Below are positions 8,920 through 18,882 of a stretch of 64,000 nucleotides of DNA, piece by piece; the stretch's first letter is position 1, and each line of letters opens with the position of its first letter. The notes under the pieces were generated by a model that ran no database searches, had not been told where the DNA came from, and saw only the letters and a program-made list of their open reading frames with translations. The stretch spans positions 3,844,001 through 3,908,000 of the forward strand of contig NZ_CP108106.1 of assembly GCF_041435195.1 (NCBI RefSeq), read 5' to 3'. This stretch comes from Streptomyces sp. NBC_00224. Lineage in GTDB: Bacteria; Actinomycetota; Actinomycetes; Streptomycetales; Streptomycetaceae. The translations under genes were made by a program, and so were the position numbers.

Positions 8920-9196
8920 CACGGTCCCGTATCTGCTCGTGGGCCTCGTCAATACAAGGGTCCACATCTACCAGACGGGCGACCGCCACCGGGCGGGTCC
9001 GTCGGTACCGACCACTATCCGGTCAACGTGGAGGCGTGCCCCACCCGCCCGGGGACCGGGGCGGGAACCCCCGTGCGGGCCATTTCCCGGGCCGCCGGAA
9101 AAATTTTCCGGAAGTCGCGTCATAGCGGCGCCGCAGCCCGCTCTCTCCTGGTGCGGCCCGATCCCGGGCTCGTACGCGGAGAGGAAAGGCACTGTC

Positions 9197-9700
9197 ATGC
9201 ACACCGTGGTGGAACGCGAGCTGGAGCTCAAACTCGTGCTGTCGCCCGAGCGCAGCATCCCGGTCCCGGCCCGGCTGACCTATCGCACGGACGACCCGTA
9301 CGCCGTGCACATCACCTTCCACATCGGCACCGATCACCCCGTCAACTGGACGTTCGCCCGTGAGCTGCTCGTCGAGGGGGTGTTCCGGCCGTGCGGTCAC
9401 GGCGACGTCCGGATCTGGCCCACCAAGGTGGACGGGCGCAGCGTGATCCTGATGGCGCTCAGCTCGCCGGACGGCGACGCGCTCCTGGAGGCGCCGTCCG
9501 CCCAGGTGTCGGCGTGGCTGGAGCGGACTCTGCGGGTGGTCCCTCCGGGTTCTGAGACCGAGCAGCTCGGCATCGACGACGGCCTCGCCGAGCTGCTCGC
9601 GCCCACGACCGGCCGCGCGACCGGCCGCAGCCGCGCCGAGGAGCTGTATCTGAACGACCCGTGGCCCTCGGACGAGTCCCGGCCGGAGGAGGGTGCGTGA
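9197..9700 (+). CDS. ssgG: SsgA-like protein (sporulation and cell division regulator family)
   Basis: 167-aa SALP family protein, found only in morphologically complex actinomycetes, where members steer septum placement and spore-wall steps. The family core covers about residues 1-120 (ELELKLVLSPERSIPVPARL, PYAVHITFH, WTFARELLVEGV, GDVRIWPT). The start at 9197 has GAGGAAAGG upstream. The C-terminal 45 residues are an extra tail compared with SsgA and SsgB, which are about 135 aa. The name ssgG rests on remembered synteny (next to the FAD oxidase and hppD) and is less sure than the family. Convergent with the oxidase gene. Confidence 0.8.
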   Translation: MHTVVERELELKLVLSPERSIPVPARLTYRTDDPYAVHITFHIGTDHPVNWTFARELLVEGVFRPCGHGDVRIWPTKVDGRSVILMALSSPDGDALLEAPSAQVSAWLERTLRVVPPGSETEQLGIDDGLAELLAPTTGRATGRSRAEELYLNDPWPSDESRPEEGA

Positions 9701-9743
9701 CGGGAGAGGAAACAGGCGTACAGGGCACAGGAGTAACGGTTGT

Positions 9744-11153
9744 TCAGAACAGCTTGCCGGGGTTCAGCAGCCCCAGCGGGTCGAAGGTGCGCTTGACCGC
9801 GCGCTGCATCTCCACGCCCACCGGGCCGAGTTCGCGGGCCAGCCACTCCTTCTTCAGCACGCCCACGCCGTGCTCGCCGGTGATGGTGCCGCCCAACTCC
9901 AGACCGAGCGCCATGATCTCGTCGAAGGACTCCCGGGCCCGCCGCGACTCGTCCTCGTCGGCGGCGTCGAAGCAGACGACCGGGTGGGTGTTGCCGTCCC
10001 CGGCGTGCGCGCAGACGCCGATGGTCAGGTCGTACTTGACGGCGATCGCCGTGGTCCCCTCCAGCATCGCGGCGAGCCGGGAGCGCGGGACGCAGACGTC
10101 GTCGATCATCGTGGCCGACTTGATGGTCTCCAGCGCCGTGAGCGCCAACCGCCTTGCCTGGAGCAGCAGTTCGGACTCGGCAGCCGACTCGGCCGGAACC
10201 ACCTCGACGGCTCCCGCGGCGGTGCACAGCTCCCCCACGGCGGCCAGGTCGGCGGCGGGGTCGGGGGTGTCGAAGGCGGCGAGCAGCAGCGCCTCGGTGC
10301 TGTCCGGCAGACCCATGTTCGCCATGCGGTTGACGGCCCGTACGGTCGTACGGTCCATGAGTTCGAGCAGCGACGGGGTGTGGCCGCGCTCCATGATCGC
10401 GCAGACCGCGTCGCAGGCGGCGGCCACCGAGGGGAACTCGGCGGCGAGCACCAGCTGCTCGGGCGGTGCGGGCCTGAGCGCGAGCACGGCCTTCACCACG
10501 ATGCCGAGGCTGCCCTCGGAGCCGACGAAGAGCCGGGTCAGGTCGTATCCGGCGACGCCCTTGGCGGTGCGCCGGCCGGTCTCCAGGAGGCGGCCGTCGG
10601 CGAGGACCACGTCGAGGCCCAGGACGTACTCGGCGGTCACCCCGTACTTCACACAGCACAGCCCGCCGGACGCGGTGCCGATGTTGCCGCCGATGGTGCA
10701 CTGCTCCCAACTGGACGGATCCGGCGGGTAGTAGAGCCCGTGTTCCATGACTTTCCGGGAGAGCACGGCGTTGACGACACCGGGCTCGACGACCGCGACC
10801 CGGTCGACCGGGCTGATCTCCAGGATGCGGTCCATCCTGACCAGGGACAGCACGACGCATCCCTCGGTCGCGTTGGCGCCGCCCGAAAGGCCGGTGCGGG
10901 CGCCTTGCGGCACCACCGGGACGCGCAGCTCGGTGGCGGTGCGCATCACGTGCTGGACCTGCTCGACCGTACGCGGCAGGACGACCACGGCCGGGGCCCC
11001 GGCGGCGCAGAAGCTCGCCATGTCGTGGGCGTAGGAGGCGGTGACGTCCGGGTCGGTGATCAGCGCGTCGGCGGGCAGGCCCGCGCGCAGCCGTTCGAGG
11101 AGGGCGCCCGGCTCGGGGGCGGGCGTGGCGACGGGCTCGGCTCCATCGTTCAT
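9744..11153 (-). CDS. FAD-binding oxidase, glycolate oxidase/D-lactate dehydrogenase type
   Basis: 469-aa flavoenzyme of the VAO/PCMH family, subgroup GlcD. The FAD-binding part is seen in PQGARTGLSGGANA and GGNIGTASGGLCCVKYGVT. The cap domain ends with the conserved GDGNTHPVV, GGTITGEHGVG and LLNPGKLF. Such enzymes oxidise 2-hydroxy acids (glycolate, D-lactate, 2-hydroxyglutarate) to 2-oxo acids; the exact substrate cannot be read from sequence. The start at 11153 (MNDGAEPVA) is preferred over far-upstream codons that precede the domain by about 140 residues of unlike composition. Monocistronic by layout. Confidence 0.9.
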   Translation of the reverse strand: MNDGAEPVATPAPEPGALLERLRAGLPADALITDPDVTASYAHDMASFCAAGAPAVVVLPRTVEQVQHVMRTATELRVPVVPQGARTGLSGGANATEGCVVLSLVRMDRILEISPVDRVAVVEPGVVNAVLSRKVMEHGLYYPPDPSSWEQCTIGGNIGTASGGLCCVKYGVTAEYVLGLDVVLADGRLLETGRRTAKGVAGYDLTRLFVGSEGSLGIVVKAVLALRPAPPEQLVLAAEFPSVAAACDAVCAIMERGHTPSLLELMDRTTVRAVNRMANMGLPDSTEALLLAAFDTPDPAADLAAVGELCTAAGAVEVVPAESAAESELLLQARRLALTALETIKSATMIDDVCVPRSRLAAMLEGTTAIAVKYDLTIGVCAHAGDGNTHPVVCFDAADEDESRRARESFDEIMALGLELGGTITGEHGVGVLKKEWLARELGPVGVEMQRAVKRTFDPLGLLNPGKLF

Positions 11154-11250
11154 GATCCCAGCGTGGCACCCGGGGCCATCGGTGTGAACCCTGCGCGGCC
11201 CGGCGGGCGCGGGCGGGATGTGCTCTTCGTATGGACGCACAGTGATCGCC

Positions 11251-12858
11251 ATGGAGACCGAACACGAATGGCCGCCGCACCGGCAGACCCTGACGCTGCC
11301 GCCGCCGTCCCGGCCGAGGCCGCTGGAGCCCGCCGGGCCGCCGCCCGCCCGCACCGCGCGCCGCACGATGATCGGCGCGGCGGTGGCCGCGCTGCTGACC
11401 GCCGGGGTCCTCGTGGTCCTGCCGCAGACCCGGATCGGCGGCGGCCACGACGCGCCGCCGCCCGCGCCGGGACCGGTCGCGCGGGCGCTGACGGCCGTCG
11501 GGGCCGGGGCGCCCGCGGCGGCCGCCGATCTGACCGCGCTGATCGCGGACCGGCGGGCGTGGGTGCGCACGCACCCCTCGGACGACGCCTCCTGGGCGGT
11601 GCTCGGCTCCGCCTATCTGGGGCGCGGGCTGCGGGCGGCGGACTCCTCGTACTATCCGCGCGCCGAGTGGGCCCTGCGCCGCTCGCTGGCGGTCCGACCG
11701 GCCGCGCGGGGCAACGCGGACGCGCAGATCGGCCTCGCGGCGCTCGCCAACGCGCGCCACGACTACGGGGCCGCTCGGACGCTGGCCGAGGAGGTCCGGC
11801 GGCGCGAGCCCAAGCGCTGGACGGTGTATCCGGTGCTGATCGACGCGTACGGGGGTCTGGGTGACCTCAAGGGCGCGAGCAAGTCGGTGGAGCAGCTGCT
11901 CGATCTGCGCGGCGGCTCGGTGGCGCTCGCCGCGTCGGGGGCGGTGTACCGGGAACGGGGCTGGCGCGAGGACGCGGCGGTGACGCTGACCGAGGCGGCC
12001 GCGTACGCCACGACGCCGGTCCAGAAGGCGGACTGCCTGCGGCAGTTGGGCGACCTGGCGTGGGACCGGGGCGAGCCGGCGGAGGCCCTCGCACAGCACT
12101 CGGCGGCGCTGCGCACGGATCCGGGCGGGCACGCGGCGCTGGCCGGGAAGGCGCGGGCCGAGCTGGCGCTGGGCCGTACGGGGGCGGCTCGCCACGACTA
12201 CGCGGCGGCGGTCGCGCGTCAGCCGCGTCCCGAGTACCTGTTGGAACTGGGCGAGTTGTACGAGTCGCTGGGGCTCGGGGCGGACGCTCGCGCCCAGTAC
12301 GCGCGGCTGCGCGCACGGGCCGCCTCGGACGACGGGCACGGGGTGAGCGACGCGCTCGTCCTCGGCCGCTTCGAGGCGGACCACGGGGCGCCGGAGTCGG
12401 CGGTGGAGCGGCTGCGCGCGGAGTGGCGGCGCGCGCCGAGCGCGGCCGTGGCGGATGCGCTGGGGTGGGCGCTGTACCGGGCCGGGGAGTCGGAGGAGGG
12501 GCTCGCGTTCGCGAAGAAGGCGGCGGAGAAGGGGGGGCGGAGCGCCCTGTTCTCCTATCACCGGGGGGTGCTGGAGCGGGAGCTCGGGCAGTCCGGTCCG
12601 GCGCGGCGCGATCTGGAGGAGGCGCTGCGGACGAATCCTTCCTTCTCGCCGCTGCTTGCGCCGAAGGCTCGGGAGGGGTTGGAGGGGTTGGGGGAGCTGC
12701 CGGAGGGGGGGCCGAAGGATGTGTACGGGTACGTGCCGGATCCGCCGGGGGCGGGGTCGGGGTCGGGGGCTTCCGGCTCGGCGGGGTCCCCGTCGACGGG
12801 GTCGGCCACCCAGAAGCCGACGGGGTCGGGCTCGAAGCCGCCCAAGCGCAAGCAGTGA
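11251..12858 (+). CDS. Membrane-anchored tetratricopeptide-repeat protein
   Basis: 535-aa protein. After a Pro-rich cytoplasmic N terminus one membrane segment lies at about residues 39-58 (IGAAVAALLTAGVLVVLP). It is followed by many degenerate TPR units, for example SWAVLGSAYLGRGLRAADSS, QLGDLAWDRGEPAEALAQHS and LLELGELYESLGLGADARAQ. A Gly/Ser/Pro-rich, Lys-ended tail closes it. TPR arrays bind partner proteins; no partner is indicated. The start is uncertain: ATG at 11251 is used, an upstream in-frame codon at 11218 is possible, and neither has a strong ribosome site. Confidence 0.75.
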   Translation: METEHEWPPHRQTLTLPPPSRPRPLEPAGPPPARTARRTMIGAAVAALLTAGVLVVLPQTRIGGGHDAPPPAPGPVARALTAVGAGAPAAAADLTALIADRRAWVRTHPSDDASWAVLGSAYLGRGLRAADSSYYPRAEWALRRSLAVRPAARGNADAQIGLAALANARHDYGAARTLAEEVRRREPKRWTVYPVLIDAYGGLGDLKGASKSVEQLLDLRGGSVALAASGAVYRERGWREDAAVTLTEAAAYATTPVQKADCLRQLGDLAWDRGEPAEALAQHSAALRTDPGGHAALAGKARAELALGRTGAARHDYAAAVARQPRPEYLLELGELYESLGLGADARAQYARLRARAASDDGHGVSDALVLGRFEADHGAPESAVERLRAEWRRAPSAAVADALGWALYRAGESEEGLAFAKKAAEKGGRSALFSYHRGVLERELGQSGPARRDLEEALRTNPSFSPLLAPKAREGLEGLGELPEGGPKDVYGYVPDPPGAGSGSGASGSAGSPSTGSATQKPTGSGSKPPKRKQ

Positions 12859-12879
12859 ATCCCCCCACCCCGCCCGTTC

Positions 12880-12962
12880 CCTTAACCCTCCGGGGGTGGG
12901 TGGGGGTGGAGGTGGTTTCCCGGGGGCTACGCCCCCGGACCCCCTCTGCGGGGCCTGCGGCC
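12880..12962. repeat. Dispersed GC-rich element B, copy 2
   Basis: Intergenic stretch beginning CCCTCCGGGGG, then G-rich, then the inverted repeat TTTCCCGGGGGCTACGCCCCCGG with CCCCC following. It matches the stretch at 46790-46860 downstream of murA almost base for base in its core. It lies in the 3' region of the TPR gene and could fold as a terminator. Confidence 0.65.
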
Positions 12963-12998
12963 CCTGCACCCCGCTTCGGGGCTCCGCCCCGGGTCTCC

Positions 12999-13142
12999 GT
13001 TCGCCTGCGGGCCGACTGTGGCTGGTCGCGCAGTTCCCCGCGCCCCTAAAAGGGGCCCGCACCTCGCACGCCCGAGGGGCTGGAGATGCCTAAGGGGCGC
13101 GGGGAACTGCGCGCTCAGCCCCCACCGAACCCGCAGGCGAAC
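12999..13142. repeat. Dispersed long inverted repeat, element A, copy 1
   Basis: About 144-bp imperfect palindrome between the convergent TPR and hppD genes. Outer arms are GTTCGCCTGCGGG (12999-13011) and CCCGCAGGCGAAC (13130-13142). Inner arms include GCGCAGTTCCCCGCGCCCCT and its reverse complement. The roughly 40-bp centre is unlike that of the second copy at 44091-44237. No open frame. Such elements are scattered between Streptomyces genes; the function is unknown. Confidence 0.8.
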
Positions 13143-13211
13143 ACGCAACCGGCCACCGGCCAGCCCCCACCCACCCGCAGACAAACTGCGGCCCCCGTCC
13201 GGGAAAATACC

Positions 13212-13244
13212 GCGGCCCCCACGGGTCAGGTCCGTGGGGGCCGC
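13212..13244 (-). terminator. hppD terminator
   Basis: Perfect 13-bp stem: GCGGCCCCCACGG (13212-13224) with CCGTGGGGGCCGC (13232-13244), loop of seven bases, 49 bp beyond the hppD stop. Confidence 0.8.
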
Positions 13245-13292
13245 AGGGTTCGACCGTAACTCAACTACCGTATTCGCACGGCCAGTTGCAGG

Positions 13293-14501
<1,209 letters not shown>

Positions 14502-14559
14502 TCAGTCGCTGGGCAGGCTTCACCCCCTTTCTGTACATCGTGACCATCCGGAGTGGCTC

Positions 14560-15039
14560 ATGGCGATCGATCATCTGGACGGGCGACTCATCGTGCTCCT
14601 GGCGCGGGAGCCGCGTATCGGGGTCCTTGAGGCGTCCCGTCGGCTCGGCGTGGCGCGCGGCACCGTCCAGGCCCGGCTCGACCGGCTTCAGTCGAATGGA
14701 GTCATCCGGGGATTCGGCCCGGACGTCGACCCGGCGGCGCTCGGGTACCCGGTGACCGCCTTCGCGACCCTGGAGATCAAACAGGGCCAGGGCGCCGACG
14801 TACGGGCGCACTTGGCCACCGTGCCCGAGGTCCTGGAGCTGCACACCACCACCGGGCACGGCGACATGCTCTGCCGCCTGGTGGCCCGCTCCAACGCCGA
14901 TCTCCAGCGGGTGATCGACCGGGTCGTCGGTTTTGATGGCATCGTCCGGGCCTCCACGGCGATCGTCATGGAGAACCCCGTTCCGCTGCGGATCATCCCG
15001 CTGGTGGAGCAGGCCGCGGAGGACTCTGTCAGAGGCTGA
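14560..15039 (+). CDS. Lrp/AsnC family transcriptional regulator
   Basis: 159-aa regulator. An N-terminal winged helix-turn-helix (LDGRLIVLLAREPRIGVLEA, then SRRLGVARGTVQARLDRL) is followed by a C-terminal alpha-beta effector (RAM-like) domain. The start ATG at 14560 has GGAG six bases upstream. Lrp proteins sense amino acids. Placed divergent to hppD, it probably reacts to tyrosine or a related compound and controls hppD. It is also only 15 bp ahead of the ABC operon, so it may be co-transcribed with it. Length is typical. Confidence 0.9.
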   Translation: MAIDHLDGRLIVLLAREPRIGVLEASRRLGVARGTVQARLDRLQSNGVIRGFGPDVDPAALGYPVTAFATLEIKQGQGADVRAHLATVPEVLELHTTTGHGDMLCRLVARSNADLQRVIDRVVGFDGIVRASTAIVMENPVPLRIIPLVEQAAEDSVRG

Positions 15040-15054
15040 GTGAGGTGGTGTGGT

Positions 15055-15702
15055 GTGAGCTTCTGGAGCTATCTGTCCAGCCGGCATCAGCAGCTGCTCA
15101 CTGACGCCTTCCAGCACGCCAGCGCGGTCTTCCAGTGCATGGTGATCGCGACCGTCCTCGGCGTCCTGATCGGCGTCCTCACGTACCGCAGCGGCTGGGC
15201 GGGCGCGCTGGCCGTCACCTCCACGTCGATGGTCCTCACCATCCCCTCCCTCGCCCTGATCGGTCTGCTGATCCCGCTGGTGGGGCTCGGGGTCGCGCCC
15301 ACCGTCATCACGCTGACGCTGTACGGGCTGCTGCCGATCGTCCGCAACGCGATCGTCGGTCTGCGCGGAGTCGATCCTTCGCTCGTGGACGCGGCCAAGG
15401 GCATCGGGATGTCGCGCCCGGCCCGGCTGCTCCGGGTCGAGCTGCCGCTGGCGTGGCCGCCGATCCTCACCGGGATCCGGGTGTCGACGCAGATGCTGAT
15501 GGGCATCGCCGCGATCGCCGCGTACGCCTCCGGCCCGGGGCTCGGCAACGAGATCTTCCGCGGTATCGCCTCGCTCGGCAGCGCCAACGCGATCAACCAG
15601 GTGCTCGCGGGCACCCTCGGGATCGTCGTCCTCGCCCTGCTCTTCGACGCCGCGTACGTCCTGATCGGCCGACTGACCATTCCCAGGGGGATCCGTGCCT
15701 GA
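15055..15702 (+). CDS. Glycine betaine/proline-type ABC transporter permease 1
   Basis: 215-aa inner-membrane permease of the OpuC/OsmU type (BPD_transp_1 fold). It has about five hydrophobic segments, and the EAA loop region reads VDAAKGIGMSRPARLLRVELPLAWP. The GTG start at 15055 (VSFWSYLS) has GAGG nine bases upstream and is favoured over the GTG at 15040. It begins 15 bp after the Lrp gene and overlaps the ATPase gene by eight bases. It pairs with the second permease at 16960 to form the channel. Confidence 0.9.
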   Translation: MSFWSYLSSRHQQLLTDAFQHASAVFQCMVIATVLGVLIGVLTYRSGWAGALAVTSTSMVLTIPSLALIGLLIPLVGLGVAPTVITLTLYGLLPIVRNAIVGLRGVDPSLVDAAKGIGMSRPARLLRVELPLAWPPILTGIRVSTQMLMGIAAIAAYASGPGLGNEIFRGIASLGSANAINQVLAGTLGIVVLALLFDAAYVLIGRLTIPRGIRA

Positions 15703-16963
15703 GCCGTCCGACGCCACCACCGAGACCCGGGCCGCCGCCACCTCCGGCGCCTCCATCGAGCTGGAGAACCTGACCAAACGCTATCCGGGCAACCCCGGCC
15801 CGGCCGTGGACAACGTCAGCATGGAGATCAAGGCGGGCGAGACCGTGATCTTCGTGGGGCCCTCCGGGTGCGGGAAGTCGACCACGCTCAAGATGATCAA
15901 CCGGTTGATCGAACCGTCATCCGGTCGCATCCGGATCAACGACGAGGACGTCACCGACATCGACCCGGTGAAGCTGCGCCGCAAGGTCGGGTACGCGATC
16001 CAGTCGTCCGGGCTCTTCCCGCACATGACGGTCGCCGAGAACATCGCGCTCGTACCGAAGATGGTCGGCTGGTCCAAGTCGAAGGTGAAGGACCGGGTGG
16101 AGGAGATGCTCGACCTGGTCGGGCTCGATCCGCGCGAGTTCCACGGCCGCTACCCCCGCCAGCTCTCCGGCGGACAGCAGCAACGGGTCGGTGTGGCACG
16201 GGCGTTGGCGGCGGATCCGCCGGTGCTGCTGATGGACGAGCCGTTCGGCGCGGTCGACCCGATCACCCGCGACCACCTCCAGGACGAGCTCATCCGGCTC
16301 CAGCACGAGCTGCACAAGACCATCGTGTTCGTCACCCACGACTTCGACGAGGCGATCAAGCTGGGCGACCGGATCGCGGTGCTGCGCGAGCGTTCGCACA
16401 TCGCTCAGTTCGACACCCCGGAGGCGATCCTCACCAACCCGGCCGACGACTTCGTGTCCGGGTTCGTGGGGGCGGGCGCGGCGCTGAAGCGGCTGAACCT
16501 GACGCGCGTACGGGACGTGGAGATGGCCGACGTGCCGACGGTCACCGTCGACGACCCGCTCCAGTCGATCTTCAACAAGCTGCGCAGCGGCCCGCACAAC
16601 GAGCTCCTGATGCTGGACCGGCGCGGGCGCCCGTACAAATGGCTGCGGCGCGGCGACCTGATGCGGGCCAAGGGGTCGCTGGCGCGGGCCGGGCAGCTGG
16701 TGCACGACACGGTGACCCGGGACGCGACCCTGCACGACGCCCTGGAGGCGGTGCTCATCGACTCCGGCGGCCGGGTCGCGGTGACCGGGCGGCGCGGCGA
16801 GTACATCGGCGTCGTCGACATGGAGACCCTGCTGAACTCCGTCCACGAGCTCCTGGAGGCCGACCGGCTGGCCGCCGTCGAGCACCAGCACGACCTGGAG
16901 GAGACCCGCCACCATCTGACCGAGCAGGAGCTGGAGGGTTCGGACGGCGGTGCGGACGGATGA
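15695..16963 (+). CDS. Glycine betaine/proline-type ABC transporter ATP-binding protein with CBS domains
   Basis: 422-aa ATPase of the OpuCA/ProV family. Walker A is VGPSGCGKST (about residues 53-62), the signature LSGGQQQRVGVARAL, Walker B VLLMDEPFG, and the switch histidine lies in VTHD. The C-terminal part (from about residue 280) holds CBS-type segments (VTVDDPLQSIF, GRVAVTGRRGEYIGVVDMET), which in this family sense ionic strength. It overlaps the permease genes on both sides: eight bases upstream and ATGA downstream. It energises import of compatible solutes during osmotic stress. Confidence 0.93.
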   Translation: MPEPSDATTETRAAATSGASIELENLTKRYPGNPGPAVDNVSMEIKAGETVIFVGPSGCGKSTTLKMINRLIEPSSGRIRINDEDVTDIDPVKLRRKVGYAIQSSGLFPHMTVAENIALVPKMVGWSKSKVKDRVEEMLDLVGLDPREFHGRYPRQLSGGQQQRVGVARALAADPPVLLMDEPFGAVDPITRDHLQDELIRLQHELHKTIVFVTHDFDEAIKLGDRIAVLRERSHIAQFDTPEAILTNPADDFVSGFVGAGAALKRLNLTRVRDVEMADVPTVTVDDPLQSIFNKLRSGPHNELLMLDRRGRPYKWLRRGDLMRAKGSLARAGQLVHDTVTRDATLHDALEAVLIDSGGRVAVTGRRGEYIGVVDMETLLNSVHELLEADRLAAVEHQHDLEETRHHLTEQELEGSDGGADG

Positions 16964-17796
16964 GCACCGCACCCGGGCGCCCGCCGGGCGAGCACGAGGC
17001 CGGCGGCCACGTCTTCCGCGACGACGAGGCGGAACCCGCCCCGGCGCCCGCGCCGCCGAGGCGCCGGATCACCTGGCAGAAGCTGGTGCTGCTGCCCGCG
17101 GTGGTCGCGGTGGTCCTGCTGATCGCCTTCGTCTGGATCACCAACGTCCAGCTGGACTCGATCGCGAAGAACTCCCTCGACAACGGCAATGTGCAGCTCC
17201 GGCTCTGGCAGCACGTGAAGCTCACCGCCGTCTCCACCTTCTGGGTGCTGCTCGTGGCGATCCCGCTGGGCATCGCACTGACCCGGCGCGGGCTGAGCCG
17301 GGCCGCCCCCCTGGTCACGGCGGTCGCCAACATCGGCCAGGCGACGCCGGCGATCGGGCTGCTCGCCCTGCTGGTGATCTGGCTGGGCATCGGCCCCTCC
17401 ACGGCGGTCATCGGCATGGTGATCTACGCGGTCCTCCCGGTGCTCTCCAACACGGTCGCGGGCCTGAAGGCGATCGACCCGCAGCTGGTGGAGGCCTCGC
17501 GCGGCATCGGCATGTCGGCGCTCGGCACCCTGGGCAAGGTCGAACTGCCGCTCGCGGTCCCGCTGATCCTCGCGGGCGTGCGCACGGCGCTCGTCCTGAA
17601 CGTCGGCACGGCCACGCTGGCCACGTTCGGCGGCGGTGGCGGGCTCGGCGACCTGATCACCTCCGGGATCCAGACCCAGCGCATGCCGGTCCTGGTCCTC
17701 GGGTCGGTCCTGACGGTCGCGCTCGCCCTGCTGGTGGACTGGCTGGCCTCGCTGGCCGAGGTGGCGCTGACCCCGCGCGGACTGGAGGTGGGGTGA
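16960..17796 (+). CDS. Glycine betaine/proline-type ABC transporter permease 2
   Basis: 278-aa permease. A Pro-rich cytoplasmic N terminus of about 37 residues is followed by a first membrane helix (VLLPAVVAVVLLIAFVW), a loop, and the permease domain with EAA loop EASRGIGMSALGTLGKVELP. The ATG at 16960 overlaps the ATPase stop (ATGA), and its own stop overlaps the next ATG, so translation of the operon is tightly coupled. It is a partner of the permease at 15055. Confidence 0.92.
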   Translation: MSTAPGRPPGEHEAGGHVFRDDEAEPAPAPAPPRRRITWQKLVLLPAVVAVVLLIAFVWITNVQLDSIAKNSLDNGNVQLRLWQHVKLTAVSTFWVLLVAIPLGIALTRRGLSRAAPLVTAVANIGQATPAIGLLALLVIWLGIGPSTAVIGMVIYAVLPVLSNTVAGLKAIDPQLVEASRGIGMSALGTLGKVELPLAVPLILAGVRTALVLNVGTATLATFGGGGGLGDLITSGIQTQRMPVLVLGSVLTVALALLVDWLASLAEVALTPRGLEVG

Positions 17797-18794
17797 TGCG
17801 TCGCGTACGTACGAGGTGGACGGCGGGGTGGGCGCGGGCGGCGGGCGCCCTCGTCCTGCTGTCGCTCCCGCTCTCCGGCTGCGGCCTCACGAGCGGCTCG
17901 CCGATGGTGGACGACGTCCGGCCGGGCTCGGTGGGCCAGGGCCGCCCCCTCAAGGGGGCCTCCCTGACGGTCACTTCGAAGAACTTCAGCGAGAACATCA
18001 TCCTCGGCCAGATGGCCGGTCTGGTCTTCAAGGCGGCCGGCGCCGATGTCGTCGACCGCACCAATCTGCCGGGCTCGATCAGCGCGCGCGAGGCGATCGT
18101 CAAGGGCGACGCGGACGCGATGTACGAGTACACCGGCACGGCGTGGATCACCTACCTCGGCCACAGCAAGCCCATCACCGACCCGCAGGCGCAGTGGCGG
18201 GCGGTGCGGGACGCGGACGTGCGGAACGGGGTGACCTGGCTGCCCCAGTCGACGCTCAACAACACGTACGCGCTCGCCATCAGCAAGCGGAACAACGCGA
18301 AGTACAAGCTCAGGACGCTCTCGGAGGTGGCCGCGCTGACGAAGAAGGACCCGTCGGCGGTCTCGGTGTGCGTGGAGAACGAGTTCGCGTCCCGGAACGA
18401 CGGGCTGCCGGGCATGGAGAAGGCGTACGGGATGTCGATCCCCGCCTCCAGGATCCAGAAGATGGACGCCGGGATCATCTACACCCAGGTGTCCAAGTCC
18501 AGCTCCTGCCTGCTGGGCGAGGTCTTCACGACGGACGGCCGGATCAAGGCGATGGACCTGGACGTCCTGACCGACGACCGGCACTTCTTCCCCAACTACA
18601 ACGCGGCCCCGGAGCTGCACGCCTCTACGTTCGCCAAGTACCCGGCGATCGCCGCCCTGTTGAACCCGGTGAGCGCGAAGCTGACGACGGAGGTCGCGCA
18701 GGACCTCAACGCCCGGGTGGACGTGGAGGGCCGCGATCCGCACGACGTGGCGAAGGAGTGGCTGGTGGAGCAGGGGTTCATTCGGAAGGGGTGA
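17796..18794 (+). CDS. Glycine betaine/proline-type substrate-binding lipoprotein
   Basis: 332-aa exported solute-binding protein (OpuAC/QAT type). A lipoprotein signal (LLSLPLSGC) has its lipobox cysteine at about residue 29. The binding domain begins LTVTSKNFSENIILGQM, typical of quaternary-amine or osmoprotectant binders, and contains EYTGTAWITYLG. The start ATG at 17796 shares a base with the upstream stop; GTG at 17793 is an alternative; GGAGG lies upstream. It completes the four-gene importer. The substrate (betaine, proline, choline or carnitine) cannot be settled from sequence. Confidence 0.93.
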   Translation: MRRVRTRWTAGWARAAGALVLLSLPLSGCGLTSGSPMVDDVRPGSVGQGRPLKGASLTVTSKNFSENIILGQMAGLVFKAAGADVVDRTNLPGSISAREAIVKGDADAMYEYTGTAWITYLGHSKPITDPQAQWRAVRDADVRNGVTWLPQSTLNNTYALAISKRNNAKYKLRTLSEVAALTKKDPSAVSVCVENEFASRNDGLPGMEKAYGMSIPASRIQKMDAGIIYTQVSKSSSCLLGEVFTTDGRIKAMDLDVLTDDRHFFPNYNAAPELHASTFAKYPAIAALLNPVSAKLTTEVAQDLNARVDVEGRDPHDVAKEWLVEQGFIRKG

Positions 18795-18813
18795 GGGGTC
18801 CCGGGTTACAAAG

Positions 18814-18832
18814 AACCTCTTGCAAAGAGGTT
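18814..18832. promoter_or_regulatory. Perfect 19-bp palindrome, candidate operator
   Basis: AACCTCTT-GCA-AAGAGGTT, followed nearby by a second inverted repeat, in the 88-bp gap before the ArsR-like gene. Probably bound by that regulator. A terminator function for the ABC operon is less likely because the stem is not G+C-rich. Confidence 0.6.
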
Positions 18833-18834
18833 GA

Positions 18835-18866
18835 TGCAAAGAAAGGCTTGCAACTAGTTCTTTGCA
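18835..18866. promoter_or_regulatory. Inverted repeat TGCAAAGAA/TTCTTTGCA, candidate operator
   Basis: TGCAAAGAA (18835-18843) and TTCTTTGCA (18858-18866) are a perfect 9-bp inverted repeat ending 16 bp before the ArsR-like start. The TGCAAAG core recurs at 18821-18827. The layout fits autoregulation of the regulator-exporter operon. Confidence 0.6.
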
Positions 18867-18882
18867 CGTCTACGGTTGCGTC

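Noticed and set aside
9397..13062. 1,221-aa minus-strand frame spanning several genes
   Set aside because: Shadow over the SsgA-like, oxidase and TPR genes; low-complexity Arg/Pro/Gly only.
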